Shown piece after piece: positions 1-8,451 of a stretch of DNA of 64,000 nt (position 1 is the stretch's first letter; each line of letters starts with the position of its first letter). A model generated the notes under the pieces. That model made no database searches. It was not told the DNA's origin and saw only the letters and a program-made list of their open reading frames with translations. The stretch is from positions 806,001 through 870,000 of the forward strand of contig JARUHG010000001.1 of NCBI GenBank assembly GCA_031216755.1. Reading direction: 5' to 3'. A program made the position numbers and the translations under genes. This DNA comes from Lysobacter arvi (GTDB lineage: Bacteria; Pseudomonadota; Gammaproteobacteria; Xanthomonadales; Xanthomonadaceae).

Positions 1-1370
1 TGGTGGGCGTCGTCGGGCTGGGCGCGGCGCTCTCCGCCGCCGCGGGCTGGTCGCGTACGGGCTCGTACTTCCATCCGCTGTTCCAGATCCAGCTGATGGG
101 CATCAACGGCGCGTTCCTCACCGGCGACCTGTTCAACCTCTTCGTGTTCTTCGAAGTGATGCTCGCCGCATCGTACGGACTGCAACTGCACGGGTCGGGA
201 TGGCCGCGCGTGCGTGCGGGCATGCACTACATCGCGGTCAACCTGCTCGCGTCGTCGTTGTTCCTGGTGGGGCTGGCGGTCCTCTACGGCGTGATGGGCA
301 CGCTCTCGATGGCCGATGTCGCGGCCAAGGTGCCGTTCGTGCCGCCGGGCGATCGCGGCCTGCTGCACGCGGGTGCGGCGATCCTGGCGATGGCGTTCCT
401 GATCAAGGCCGCCGTGTGGCCGCTCAATGCCTGGCTGGTGCCCGCTTACACCGCCGCGAGCACGCCGGTCGCGGCGCTGTTCGTGCTCATGACGAAGGTC
501 GGCGTGTACGCGGTGGTCCGCTTGTGGATGCTGCTCTTTCCCGCGCTCGAAGGTGCCGGCACGCAGTTCGGCGGTCCGCTGCTGCTCGGCGCGGGGCTGG
601 CGACGCTCGCCTTCGGCGCAATCGGCGTGCTCGCGTCGATCCGCCTGGATCGCATCGCCGCGTTCTCGGTGATCGTCACGTCGGGAACGCTGCTGGCCTC
701 GTTCGCCACCGGATCGATCGCGGCGGCCGCGGCAGCGCTGTTCTACCTGGTCAGCTCCACCTTCGCGGTGAGCGCGCTGTTCCTGATGGTCGAGCCGGTG
801 CAGCGCACGCGTTCGGAACGCCATGCGCAGCGGCCGGTGTACGACGCGCTGCCCGACGAGGACGACAACCTCGACGACCAGCAACTGCCGCTGGTCGGTC
901 GCGCGTTTCCGGTGTCGATCGCGGCGCTGGGCCTGGCCTTCATGGCGTGCTCGCTGCTCGTGGCCGGCTTGCCGCCGTTGTCGGGCTTCCTGTCGAAGGC
1001 CGCGATCCTGACCGCCATCGTCGGCGACGGTGCGGGCGATGCACGGCCGGCCACGACGTGGATCCTGATGTCGCTGCTGCTGTGTTCCAGCCTGTTCACG
1101 ACGATCTCGCTGGTGCGCGCGGGCATCCGCCATTTCTGGTCTACCGGCGGGCGGTTCGCGCCGCAGCTCAAGCTCGTCGAAAGCGGCGCGGTGCTCGTGC
1201 TGATCGGCGCATGCCTGGTGCTGACCGTATTCGCCGATCCCGTGCTGCGCTACACCACGGCGACCGCGACGTATCTGCAGGCGCCCAGCCCATACGTGCG
1301 CGCGGTGTTCGGCACGCCGCCACGCCCGGGCCCCACCACGCCCGTCTATCCGCAGATCGAACCGCCATGA
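1..1370 (+). CDS. mnhD: Mrp/Mnh Na+/H+ antiporter subunit D (5' partial)
   Basis: This is a membrane subunit of the multisubunit Mrp cation/proton antiporter, related to the proton-pumping NuoL/M/N subunits of complex I. The frame is open to the left edge, so the N-terminus (probably 60-90 residues) lies outside the window. The 455 visible residues are strongly hydrophobic. They include the family stretch FLTGDLFNLFVFFEVMLAAS near the start and AFLIKAAVWPLNAWLVPAY around residue 135, whose lysine is the conserved intramembrane residue of this family. A Pro-rich tail ends the protein. The stop overlaps the start of mnhE (ATGA), and mnhF and mnhG follow. The family assignment is firm; whether the complex moves Na+, K+ or both cannot be read from sequence. 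Confidence 0.95.
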   Translation, partial: VGVVGLGAALSAAAGWSRTGSYFHPLFQIQLMGINGAFLTGDLFNLFVFFEVMLAASYGLQLHGSGWPRVRAGMHYIAVNLLASSLFLVGLAVLYGVMGTLSMADVAAKVPFVPPGDRGLLHAGAAILAMAFLIKAAVWPLNAWLVPAYTAASTPVAALFVLMTKVGVYAVVRLWMLLFPALEGAGTQFGGPLLLGAGLATLAFGAIGVLASIRLDRIAAFSVIVTSGTLLASFATGSIAAAAAALFYLVSSTFAVSALFLMVEPVQRTRSERHAQRPVYDALPDEDDNLDDQQLPLVGRAFPVSIAALGLAFMACSLLVAGLPPLSGFLSKAAILTAIVGDGAGDARPATTWILMSLLLCSSLFTTISLVRAGIRHFWSTGGRFAPQLKLVESGAVLVLIGACLVLTVFADPVLRYTTATATYLQAPSPYVRAVFGTPPRPGPTTPVYPQIEPP

Positions 1371-1864
1371 CGTTCCTTCGCCGCATCGTGCCGCTGCCCG
1401 GCCTGTCGCTCGCGCTGCTGGCGCTCTGGCTCCTGCTCGCGCGCAGTGCGAGCGCGGGGCAGCTCGCGCTCGGGCTGCTGGTCGCGCTGGCGATCCCCGT
1501 CCTGGTGGCGAAGTTCTGGCCGGTCACGACGCGCGTGCGTCGTCCCCTGACCATCCTGCGTTATGCGCTGCGCGTGTGCGGCGACGTGGTGCATTCCAAC
1601 CTCGTCGTCGCGTGGGGCGTGGTGCGATGGCGCTGGCACCGGCCGGCATTCAAATTCGTCGTGATCCCGCTGGACCTGCATGACCCGGTCGGGCTGGCGG
1701 TGCTGTCCATGGTGACCACGGTCGTGCCGGGCACCGTCTGGTCGGAACTCGCGGTCGACCGGAGCGCGATGCTGCTCCACGTCTGGGACGCGCCGGATGC
1801 CGACGCGTTCGTGGCCCGCTACAAGGCCCGCTACGAGGCACCGCTACGGGAGATCTTCGAATGA
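1367..1864 (+). CDS. mnhE: Mrp/Mnh antiporter subunit E
   Basis: This 165-residue small membrane subunit of the Mrp antiporter is of usual family length. The start is the ATG that overlaps the mnhD stop; the longer upstream reading is out of register with the family. The N-terminal half is two hydrophobic segments (about residues 8-26 and 29-48). The C-terminal half is the soluble MnhE domain with the pattern LAVLSMVTTVVPGTVWSEL at about residues 113-131. Its stop overlaps mnhF by ATGA, consistent with translational coupling in one operon. Confidence 0.95.
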   Translation: MTFLRRIVPLPGLSLALLALWLLLARSASAGQLALGLLVALAIPVLVAKFWPVTTRVRRPLTILRYALRVCGDVVHSNLVVAWGVVRWRWHRPAFKFVVIPLDLHDPVGLAVLSMVTTVVPGTVWSELAVDRSAMLLHVWDAPDADAFVARYKARYEAPLREIFE

Positions 1865-2139
1865 GCACGCTGCTGTTCTACGCCATCGGCTTCACCCTGG
1901 GCTGCTACGCGCTCGCCTCGCTCATGGTGCTGGTGCGGCTGCTCCGCGGGCCGCGCGCGCAGGACCGCGTGTTCGCGCTCGACCTGCTTTACATGCATGC
2001 GATGCTCGTGGTGATGGTCACGGGCATCCTCCACCAGAGCGATGTCTACTTCGAGATCGCGCTGCTGATCGCGCTCTTCGGCTTCGTCAGTTCGGCGGGC
2101 ATGGCGAAGTTCATCCTGCGCGGCGAGGTCATCGAATGA
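1861..2139 (+). CDS. mnhF: Mrp/Mnh antiporter subunit F
   Basis: This 92-residue subunit has three hydrophobic segments and the MnhF-like core GPRAQDRVFALDLLYMHAM at about residues 30-48. The family forms part of the Mrp cation/proton antiporter membrane arm. Start and stop overlap mnhE and mnhG through ATGA, so the start is well fixed by context. Confidence 0.95.
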   Translation: MSTLLFYAIGFTLGCYALASLMVLVRLLRGPRAQDRVFALDLLYMHAMLVVMVTGILHQSDVYFEIALLIALFGFVSSAGMAKFILRGEVIE

Positions 2140-2513
2140 GCGCCGTGCCGTTCTGGGTCGAACTCGTCGTGGCGCTGCTGCTCGTGTGCAGCGGCGTGTT
2201 CGTGGTGATCGCCGCGACGGGATTCCTCCGGTTCCCCGGCTTCTTCCTGCGCATGCATCCGCCGGCGCTGACCTACACGCTCGGCAGCTGGTGCGTCGCG
2301 CTGGCGGGCGCGGCGTATTTCTCCACGCTCGAAGGCCGCCTCGCGCTACACCCGCTGCTGATCCCGCTGTTCCTCGCCATCACCGTGCCGGTCACGACGT
2401 TGCTGCTCGCGCGCGTCGCGCTGTTCCGCCGGCGTCGTGCCGGAACACCCGACACGCCGCCGTCGCTGGTGGCCACGCAGTCGTCCGCCGACGACACGCA
2501 GGGCCCGCCCTGA
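2136..2513 (+). CDS. mnhG: Mrp/Mnh antiporter subunit G
   Basis: This 125-residue last subunit of the Mrp operon is placed by order D-E-F-G and by three hydrophobic segments with the MnhG pattern IAATGFLRFPGFFLRMHPPA at about residues 26-45. The start overlaps the mnhF stop (ATGA). The C-terminus is a hydrophilic, Ser/Thr/Pro-rich tail that is probably not conserved. The next gene converges from the other strand only 22 bp downstream, and I see no clear terminator in that gap. Confidence 0.95.
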   Translation: MSAVPFWVELVVALLLVCSGVFVVIAATGFLRFPGFFLRMHPPALTYTLGSWCVALAGAAYFSTLEGRLALHPLLIPLFLAITVPVTTLLLARVALFRRRRAGTPDTPPSLVATQSSADDTQGPP

Positions 2514-2535
2514 CGCAGGCCCGAACTTCCGATCG

Positions 2536-4524
2536 CTAGACGGCTTCCACCTCGGGCTCGCGTGACGGCAAGGCGCGCGTCTCTTGCGCATCGCCCGCGT
2601 GCGTCGCCACCCATTCGGCGAGCCGCGCGTGATAGTCCTGCCGATGCGCGAGGTTTCCGGTACCGGCCATGCCGTGGCTTCCGCCCGGATACACGACCAT
2701 CTCGACCGGCATCTTCGAGCAGCGCACGAGGTTGGCGAACATCTCCTCCGACTGTCCCAGCGGGCAGCGCTGGTCGTCCTGTCCCTGCAGCAGCAGCACG
2801 GCCGCATTCGCCTCGTGGCAATACTCGATCGGCGAGAGGCGGTGGTAACGCTCGCGCACCTCGTCGATCTCCCCGCCCATCGCGTACGGCGTGACGTAGA
2901 AGCCGGTGTCGGACGTGCCCGCATGCGATTCCACGTTCGCAACGGGTGCACTGACCACGGCGGCGCGAAAGACCCGGCTGTTGCCCACGGCCCACGCGCT
3001 GAGGAAGCCGCCGTACGATTTCCCCGCGCACGCGATGCGCTCGTCGATCAGGCCGTCTTCGCGCAGGCGGTCCAGGATCGCCAGATACTGCGGCAGGTCC
3101 AGTTCGCCCCAGCGACCGGTCAACCGTTCGGCGAACGCGTCGCCATAGCTGCCGGAGCCGACCGCGTTCGGAGCGACGATCATCCAGCCGCGCGCGAGCA
3201 GTTCGTACCAGTACACGTGGCTCGGGAAATCGATCAACACGGTGCTCTGCGGGCCGCCGTGCATGTCGACGAGCACTGGGAATGGGCCCTTGCCCTGCGG
3301 CCGCAGGATCCACGCATCCACCTTTTCGCTGCCGCCTTCGCCATCGGGGACGTCGAACCGGCGCACGCTGACGCGGGGGCGTTCGCGCTTGCGCGACCAC
3401 GCGTTGACCGACGTGTGCCGGCGCTCGTCGCCGCCATCCCACGCGCAGGTGTACACCTCCTCGAACCGGCGCATCGTTGCCACCGTGTAAAGCAGGCGAC
3501 CATGGCTTTCGCCCAGTTGCAGCACGTGCCGCAGCTGGCGCGGAAAGTGCCGCACCTCGTTGCTGCGGCTGTCGATCACGGCGATCTCCTGCATGCCGCG
3601 TATCGAGGCGATCGTTGCGAATCGCACGCCATCGGCATGCCAGACGAAACGGTCGCCCTCCAGGTGAAGATGCTCGTCGCCGACTTCGGTCAGCCTGCCG
3701 TTGCCGATCTCCAGCAACCACGGCCGATCCAGCGAACTGCCGGGTGTACGGTTCGCACCGAACACGAGTCGCGACGCATCGGGCGACCACGTCAGTCCGG
3801 CCACGGCGGCGAGTTCGCGCGTCGCTTGGCGCGCGTTCGCGCCGTCCGCGTCGGCGAGCCACAGGTCGTGGCGATGGCGCTGCTTCGCTTCGCGCGTCCG
3901 CACGTACGCGAGGCGCCCGCCATCGGGCGACCATCGGGCTTCCTTGACGTCGAAGTCGCCGTGCGTGATCTGCGTGGCCTCGCCCGAGTCCACGTCCACG
4001 CTGAACACGTGCGTGCGCTTGCCGACCGACGGCCCGCTGCCATCGAGCTTGTACGGCACGTGCCGCACGACGATCGGGCGTTCGTCGTCGGGCTTCGAGG
4101 TGTCGTCGCGCTCATCCTCGGCCCATTTCACCGACGCACTCACCAGCAGGCGCCGGCCGTCGGCGGACCAGCCCTCGATGGAAGCCGGCGACGGCTCCAT
4201 CGACGTGAGGCATCGCGCTTCGCCGCCGTCCATCGGTAACAGGTGGACCTGCGTGGACGCGTTCCGGCCGCGCGACGTGAGGAACGCGAGCGTCTTGCCG
4301 TCGGGCGAAAGCACCGGCGATCGCGCCGGGAAGTCGCGCGAAGTCAGCTCGCGTGGCGCTTCGTCCGCGGTGGTGTCCAGCGCGCAGACGGTGGATACGT
4401 ACGTGTTCCGCTCGCGCGACGGCTGGGACCGCACGAAGATCGCCGTCCCGTGCGCGCTGCCGCCGTGCAGCGACTGGAGGGTGGCGTGGCGGTAGAGATC
4501 GTCGATGCGGATTGCGCTTGGCAT
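2536..4524 (-). CDS. S9 family serine peptidase (acylaminoacyl-peptidase / dipeptidyl-peptidase-like)
   Basis: This 662-residue two-domain serine peptidase of the prolyl oligopeptidase clan has no signal peptide, so it is probably cytoplasmic. Residues 1 to about 400 carry WD40/TolB-like propeller motifs (repeated SPDG, WSPDGGRLAY). The alpha/beta-hydrolase domain follows, with GKSYGG (catalytic Ser about 503), an Asp in GQDDQRCP (about 584) and a His in GGSHGMA (about 617). All three catalytic residues are present. The gene stands alone, between the convergent Mrp operon and a perfect 12-bp stem-loop upstream of its start. The family is clear, but dipeptidyl-peptidase versus acylaminoacyl-peptidase specificity cannot be decided. 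Confidence 0.92.
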   Translation of the reverse strand: MPSAIRIDDLYRHATLQSLHGGSAHGTAIFVRSQPSRERNTYVSTVCALDTTADEAPRELTSRDFPARSPVLSPDGKTLAFLTSRGRNASTQVHLLPMDGGEARCLTSMEPSPASIEGWSADGRRLLVSASVKWAEDERDDTSKPDDERPIVVRHVPYKLDGSGPSVGKRTHVFSVDVDSGEATQITHGDFDVKEARWSPDGGRLAYVRTREAKQRHRHDLWLADADGANARQATRELAAVAGLTWSPDASRLVFGANRTPGSSLDRPWLLEIGNGRLTEVGDEHLHLEGDRFVWHADGVRFATIASIRGMQEIAVIDSRSNEVRHFPRQLRHVLQLGESHGRLLYTVATMRRFEEVYTCAWDGGDERRHTSVNAWSRKRERPRVSVRRFDVPDGEGGSEKVDAWILRPQGKGPFPVLVDMHGGPQSTVLIDFPSHVYWYELLARGWMIVAPNAVGSGSYGDAFAERLTGRWGELDLPQYLAILDRLREDGLIDERIACAGKSYGGFLSAWAVGNSRVFRAAVVSAPVANVESHAGTSDTGFYVTPYAMGGEIDEVRERYHRLSPIEYCHEANAAVLLLQGQDDQRCPLGQSEEMFANLVRCSKMPVEMVVYPGGSHGMAGTGNLAHRQDYHARLAEWVATHAGDAQETRALPSREPEVEAV

Positions 4525-4549
4525 GATGCTTCACTTCTGTTCGAAGGGA

Positions 4550-4577
4550 GCAGCGCCCGGACGGATCCGGGCGCTGC
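4550..4577 (-). terminator. Perfect 12-bp stem-loop between two minus-strand genes
   Basis: The arms GCAGCGCCCGGA (4550-4561) and TCCGGGCGCTGC (4566-4577) are perfect complements with a 4-nt loop. It sits 22 bp after the stop of the small Asn/Gln-rich gene and 25 bp before the start of the S9 peptidase, both on the minus strand. The run after the stem on that strand is only weakly T-rich, so it may be a terminator, an attenuator or an mRNA-stabilising hairpin. Confidence 0.5.
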
Positions 4578-4599
4578 GACTGCTGGGTCGGAGCGGTGC

Positions 4600-4761
4600 T
4601 CAGCGACGCTGGCCGCCGCCGCGCTCCTCTTCGCGCTGGTTGCCACCGCGGTTCTCTTCGCGCTGGCCGCCACCGCCCTGCTCGCGATTGTTGTTCTCGT
4701 TGTTCTGCTGTCCCTGGTTCTCGCGATTCTGGTTCTGCTGACGCTCGTTGTTGTTGGCCAT
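4600..4761 (-). CDS. 53-residue low-complexity Asn/Gln/Arg/Glu/Gly-rich protein
   Basis: The protein starts MANNNERQQNQNRENQ and ends in Gly/Arg/Glu-rich near-repeats of the type REENRGGNQREE. It has almost no hydrophobic residues, so it should be intrinsically disordered. I chose the ATG at 4761 because GGAG lies about 9 nt upstream; a longer reading to 4806 adds a sequence with no such site. It resembles small stress-associated hydrophilic proteins (compare KGG-repeat proteins) in composition only, and lacks the KGG motif. It is divergent from a hemerythrin gene across a 338-bp gap. Function unknown; the existence of the gene is fairly well supported by start, composition and the hairpin after it. 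Confidence 0.65.
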   Translation of the reverse strand: MANNNERQQNQNRENQGQQNNENNNREQGGGGQREENRGGNQREEERGGGQRR

Positions 4762-5099
4762 TGCGTGTATCTCCGATTTCGATGGTTCGCAGGCGGATGC
4801 CTGCACCGAACTTCAACGCAAACGCCGTGCCAACCCCGCTTTACGAAAGATCCACGCGGCGAACTCATGCAGCGCCCGCGATGGCAGTTCGCATGTCGAT
4901 TCCGCATGAATGCTTTGGTGCTCCACCACCGACAGGAACGTGTCCGCGCATGCAATTCGTGCAGTGGCGTTTCCGCGCGGATTTGCCGAACGCATCACAA
5001 TGCGCGATGAACGCGAACGTTCGGTGCGCGGCGACGTGCACCTCGTCTCCACCTCGAAGATGCAATCGTGTCGACGTATTCCACACGGAGCGAACGTTC
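4762..5099. other. Divergent intergenic region with two GAACGTTC palindromes
   Basis: This 338-bp gap separates two divergent genes, and I see no convincing gene in it. It is less GC-rich than the flanks and should hold both promoters. CGAACGTTC occurs twice, at 5014-5022 and 5091-5099, each containing the 8-bp palindrome GAACGTTC. The second copy lies between the GGAG ribosome site (5087-5090) and the ATG of the hemerythrin. Confidence 0.4.
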
Positions 5100-5621
5100 A
5101 TGGCACGCGACATCCTCAAGACCCTCAAGGCTGAACACGACGCGCTGAAGGCGCTGTTCTCCGAAATGGAGGAGACGACCGATCGCGGCGTCAAGACGCG
5201 CGAAAACCTGCTGCAGAAGATCGAGGCGGCGCTGATGCCCCACGCCAAGTGGGAAGAGAAGGTGTTCTATCCGGCGTTCAAGGAACGCGCCGATCGCGAT
5301 GGCCTCAAGACCCACGCCGAAGCGTTGGCCGAACATCATGCGGTGGAGAACTCCGTGATTCCGGAAGTGCACGCGGCCGATCCGGGCTCGCCGGAATTCG
5401 CCGGCCGCGCCAAGGTGTTCGGCGAGTTCATCAACCACCACGCCAAGGAAGAGGAACAGACCATGTTCAAGATGGCGCGCGAGTTGTTCACCGCCGAGGA
5501 ACGCGCGCAGTTGGACGAGGAATACGAGGAGTGGAAGCAGTCCGACGCCGCCATGGCGCTGGTCGCCGGCGAGAAGGCCAAGGCCGGCATGAAGGGCGCG
5601 GTCAAGTCGATGACACACTGA
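5100..5621 (+). CDS. Hemerythrin HHE-domain protein
   Basis: This 173-residue cytoplasmic protein has a four-helix hemerythrin fold that binds a non-heme di-iron centre. Ligand motifs are visible in order: EHDALKALF (about residue 11), HAKWEEKVFYPAF (about 47), EHHAVENSVIPEV (about 80) and NHHAKEEEQTMF (about 110). The start at 5100 is supported by GGAG 9-12 nt upstream. Such proteins bind O2 or sense iron, oxygen or NO, but the ligand here is not determinable. It is divergent from the small Asn/Gln-rich gene and followed by a strong terminator. Confidence 0.9.
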   Translation: MARDILKTLKAEHDALKALFSEMEETTDRGVKTRENLLQKIEAALMPHAKWEEKVFYPAFKERADRDGLKTHAEALAEHHAVENSVIPEVHAADPGSPEFAGRAKVFGEFINHHAKEEEQTMFKMARELFTAEERAQLDEEYEEWKQSDAAMALVAGEKAKAGMKGAVKSMTH

Positions 5622-5651
5622 CGTCCTTCCCTCGCCGCTCCAACCGATGCG

Positions 5652-5680
5652 AACCCCTCTCCCGCGGAGAGGGGTTTTTC
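5652..5680 (+). terminator. Rho-independent terminator after the hemerythrin gene
   Basis: The stem AACCCCTCTCC (5652-5662) pairs with GGAGAGGGGTT (5666-5676) across loop CGC, followed by a T run to 5679. It lies 30 bp after the hemerythrin stop. It could also weakly serve the convergent uvrA-like gene. Confidence 0.9.
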
Positions 5681-5691
5681 GTTGCCAACGC

Positions 5692-8337
5692 CTAAGTCGG
5701 CCGCGATTCGGTCTGGCCGATCCAGCGGCGCAAATACGGTGCCGTGCGGCTCGCCTTCGATCGACCGACTTCGTCGGGCGTTCCCGCCACCACGATGCGT
5801 CCGCCCTCCTCGCCCGCGCCCGGCCCCATGTCGATCACCCAGTCGCTGTCGGCCACCACGCGCATCTCGTGCTCGATCACCACGACCGTGTTGCCGGCAT
5901 CCACCAGGCCGTGCAGCTGCGCCATGAGTTTGTCCACGTCGGCCGCGTGCAGGCCCGTCGTGGGTTCGTCGAGCACGTACAACGTATCGCCGCGCTGGCT
6001 GCGCTGGAGTTCGGTCGCGAGCTTGATGCGTTGCGCCTCGCCGCCCGACAGCTCCGTCGCCGGCTGGCCGAGTCGCAGGTAACCCAGGCCGATCTCGTGC
6101 AGCAGCGACAAGGGCCGCGTGACCACCGGCTCGCCCGCGAAGAACGCCAGCGCGTCGTCCACCGTCATCGCCAGCACCTGCGCGATGTTGCGTCCGTTCC
6201 ATTCGATCTCCAGCGTCCTGGCGTTGTAGCGACTGCCGTGGCAGGTCGGGCACGGCGCGTAGACGCTAGGCATGAACAGCAGTTCGACGCTGACGAAACC
6301 CTCGCCTTCGCAGGTGTCGCAACGCCCCTGCGCGACGTTGAACGAGAAACGCCCCGCACCGTAGCGCCGCGCCTTCGCGGTCTTCGTCGCGGCGAACAGT
6401 TTGCGCACGTGGTCGAACAGGCCGGTGTAGGTCGCCAGACTTGACCGCGGCGTGCGTCCGATCGGCTTCTGGTCCACGTTCACGAGCCGTCGGATCGCAT
6501 CGACCTCGCCGCCGAGGCGCCCCGCGGTTCGCACGATGGCGTCGAGCGCGGGCGCGTCGCCGTCGCGTTCCTCGACTTCGGGTTCGTGGCCCAGGTGATC
6601 GCCCACCAGTTCCACCAGCGCCTGGCTGACGAGGCTGGATTTGCCCGAGCCGGACACGCCGGTGACGGACGTGAACGCGCCCAGCGGAACGCGCGCGTCC
6701 ACGCCGTGCAGGTTGTTGCGATGCACGCCGCGCAGTTCCAGCCATCGCACGGGCGTTCGCGGCGTGCGACGGACCGGGGGGCGATCGAACAGATAGCGTC
6801 GCGTCATCGAGGACTCGACCCGGCGCAGGCCCTCCGGTGGACCGCTGTAGAGCACCTGCCCGCCGTGCTGGCCCGCGCCGGGGCCGACGTCGACAAGCCA
6901 GTCGGCGCGCTGCATCAGCTCCAGGTCGTGCTCGACGACGAACAGCGTGTTGCCCGTGCCCTTGAGCTGGTCCAGCGCGTCGTACAGCGCTTCGCTGTCG
7001 GCCGGATGCAGGCCCGCCGACGGTTCATCGAGCACGTACACCACGCCGAACAGGTTCGAACGGATCTGCGTGGCGAGCCGCAGGCGCTGCAGCTCGCCCG
7101 GCGAGAGCGTCGGCGTCGGGCGGTCCAGCGCGAGATAGCCCAGCCCCAGCGCCTGCAACGCGGCGATGCGCTCGACCAGGTCGTGCGCGATGCGTTGCGC
7201 GGCGATGCGCTTTTCCTCGGACAGATCGGGCGTGCGGCGCACGTCGGAACTGCCGGCATGCGCCGCGCCGCCGGACGCCACGCGCGCGGCCACGTCCTTG
7301 CGGCTGGCCGCCCGGCTGCGTGTGCGCGCCCGGGTCGGCGCATCGAAGCGGCCTTCGGCGGCGGGCCTCAGCGCCTGCGCGATGCGGTCGAGCGGGAGCT
7401 GCGACAACGAACCGATGTCGAGCCCGGCAAAGGTCACCGACAGGGCTTCGCGCTTGAGGCGGCGGCCGTTGCACACGGGACACGGCGCGCCGGTCATGAA
7501 TCGCGACACGCGCTTCTTCATCAGCGCGCTCTGCGTCGTGGCGAACGTGTGCAGCACGTAGCGCCGCGCGCCGGTGAAGGTGCCCATGTACGCCGGTTCG
7601 GCCTTCCGCTTCAGCGCGGCGCGCGTTTCGGCCGGCGTGAAGCCCGGATACACCGGCACCGTCGGCGTCTGTTCGGTGAAGAGGATCCAGTCGCGATCCT
7701 TCTTCGGCAGCTTCGACCAGGGGACGTCCACGTCGTAGCCCAGCGTGACGAGGATGTCGCGCAGGTTCTGTCCGTGCCACGCGGGCGGCCACGAGGCGAT
7801 GGCGCGCTCGCGGATGCTCAGGGATGGATCGGGCACCATCGACCGCCCGGTGACGTCGTACACCGCCCCCAGGCCGTGGCAGTTCGGACAGGCGCCCTGC
7901 GGCGTGTTGGGCGAGAAATCCTCCGCGAACAGCATCGGCTGCTTCGGCGGATACGTTCCGGCCCGCGAATACAGCATGCGCAGCAGGCTCGAAAGCGTGG
8001 TGATGCTGCCGACGGTGGACCGCACGTTCGGCGTGCCGCGCTGCTGCTGCAACGCGACCGCGGGCGGCAGGCCGTCGATCGCGTCGACGTCCGGTACGCC
8101 GACCTGGTCGATCAGGCGGCGCGCGTACGGCGACAGCGATTCCAGATAGCGCCGCTGCGCCTCCGCGTAGAGCGTGCCAAAGGCGAGCGAGGATTTCCCC
8201 GAGCCCGACACGCCGGAAAACACGACCAGCGCGTCGCGCGGGAGGTCGACATCGACCTCGCGCAGGTTGTGTTCGCGCGCGCCACGGACGCGGACGAACG
8301 CGTCGGCGCCCTGCTTTGCGGAGACGGGCCTGGCCAT
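5692..8337 (-). CDS. Class II UvrA-like excinuclease ABC subunit (UvrA2)
   Basis: This 881-residue tandem ABC ATPase of the UvrA family has Walker A motifs GVSGSGKSSL near residue 36 and again in the second half. The signature motifs are LSPGELQRLRLA and LSGGEAQRIKLA, and the zinc-type pairs are CPNC, CPVC, CDTC and CPTC. Between PRSTVG-like NVRSTVGSITTL and FSPNTPQGACPNC the sequence runs straight on, so the UvrB-binding domain found in classical UvrA is missing, along with one cysteine pair. That defines class II UvrA, known for DNA-damage tolerance or drug resistance without normal UvrB coupling. The start at 8337 (MARPVSAKQG) is chosen over longer readings because the family begins shortly after it. 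It is divergent from the phosphatase gene. Confidence 0.9.
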   Translation of the reverse strand: MARPVSAKQGADAFVRVRGAREHNLREVDVDLPRDALVVFSGVSGSGKSSLAFGTLYAEAQRRYLESLSPYARRLIDQVGVPDVDAIDGLPPAVALQQQRGTPNVRSTVGSITTLSSLLRMLYSRAGTYPPKQPMLFAEDFSPNTPQGACPNCHGLGAVYDVTGRSMVPDPSLSIRERAIASWPPAWHGQNLRDILVTLGYDVDVPWSKLPKKDRDWILFTEQTPTVPVYPGFTPAETRAALKRKAEPAYMGTFTGARRYVLHTFATTQSALMKKRVSRFMTGAPCPVCNGRRLKREALSVTFAGLDIGSLSQLPLDRIAQALRPAAEGRFDAPTRARTRSRAASRKDVAARVASGGAAHAGSSDVRRTPDLSEEKRIAAQRIAHDLVERIAALQALGLGYLALDRPTPTLSPGELQRLRLATQIRSNLFGVVYVLDEPSAGLHPADSEALYDALDQLKGTGNTLFVVEHDLELMQRADWLVDVGPGAGQHGGQVLYSGPPEGLRRVESSMTRRYLFDRPPVRRTPRTPVRWLELRGVHRNNLHGVDARVPLGAFTSVTGVSGSGKSSLVSQALVELVGDHLGHEPEVEERDGDAPALDAIVRTAGRLGGEVDAIRRLVNVDQKPIGRTPRSSLATYTGLFDHVRKLFAATKTAKARRYGAGRFSFNVAQGRCDTCEGEGFVSVELLFMPSVYAPCPTCHGSRYNARTLEIEWNGRNIAQVLAMTVDDALAFFAGEPVVTRPLSLLHEIGLGYLRLGQPATELSGGEAQRIKLATELQRSQRGDTLYVLDEPTTGLHAADVDKLMAQLHGLVDAGNTVVVIEHEMRVVADSDWVIDMGPGAGEEGGRIVVAGTPDEVGRSKASRTAPYLRRWIGQTESRPT

Positions 8338-8451
8338 GCGTCGGCATTGGACGACAGGACGCGCCCACGCGCGGTGATGGGGGTCGCTTACCCACGTGCA
8401 CTTCACGCCGCAACGGCGAACGTGGACGGCGACATACGCACGAGGGCCCCG

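Noticed and set aside
2273-3934. Long minus-strand open frame of 553 codons inside the S9 peptidase gene
   Set aside because: It overlaps a convincing S9 peptidase in another frame of the same strand, is very Arg/Ala-rich and has no domain. It is a high-GC shadow.
4813-5052. 79-codon minus-strand frame in the gap before the hemerythrin
   Set aside because: No ribosome site, no recognisable motif; better explained as non-coding promoter DNA.
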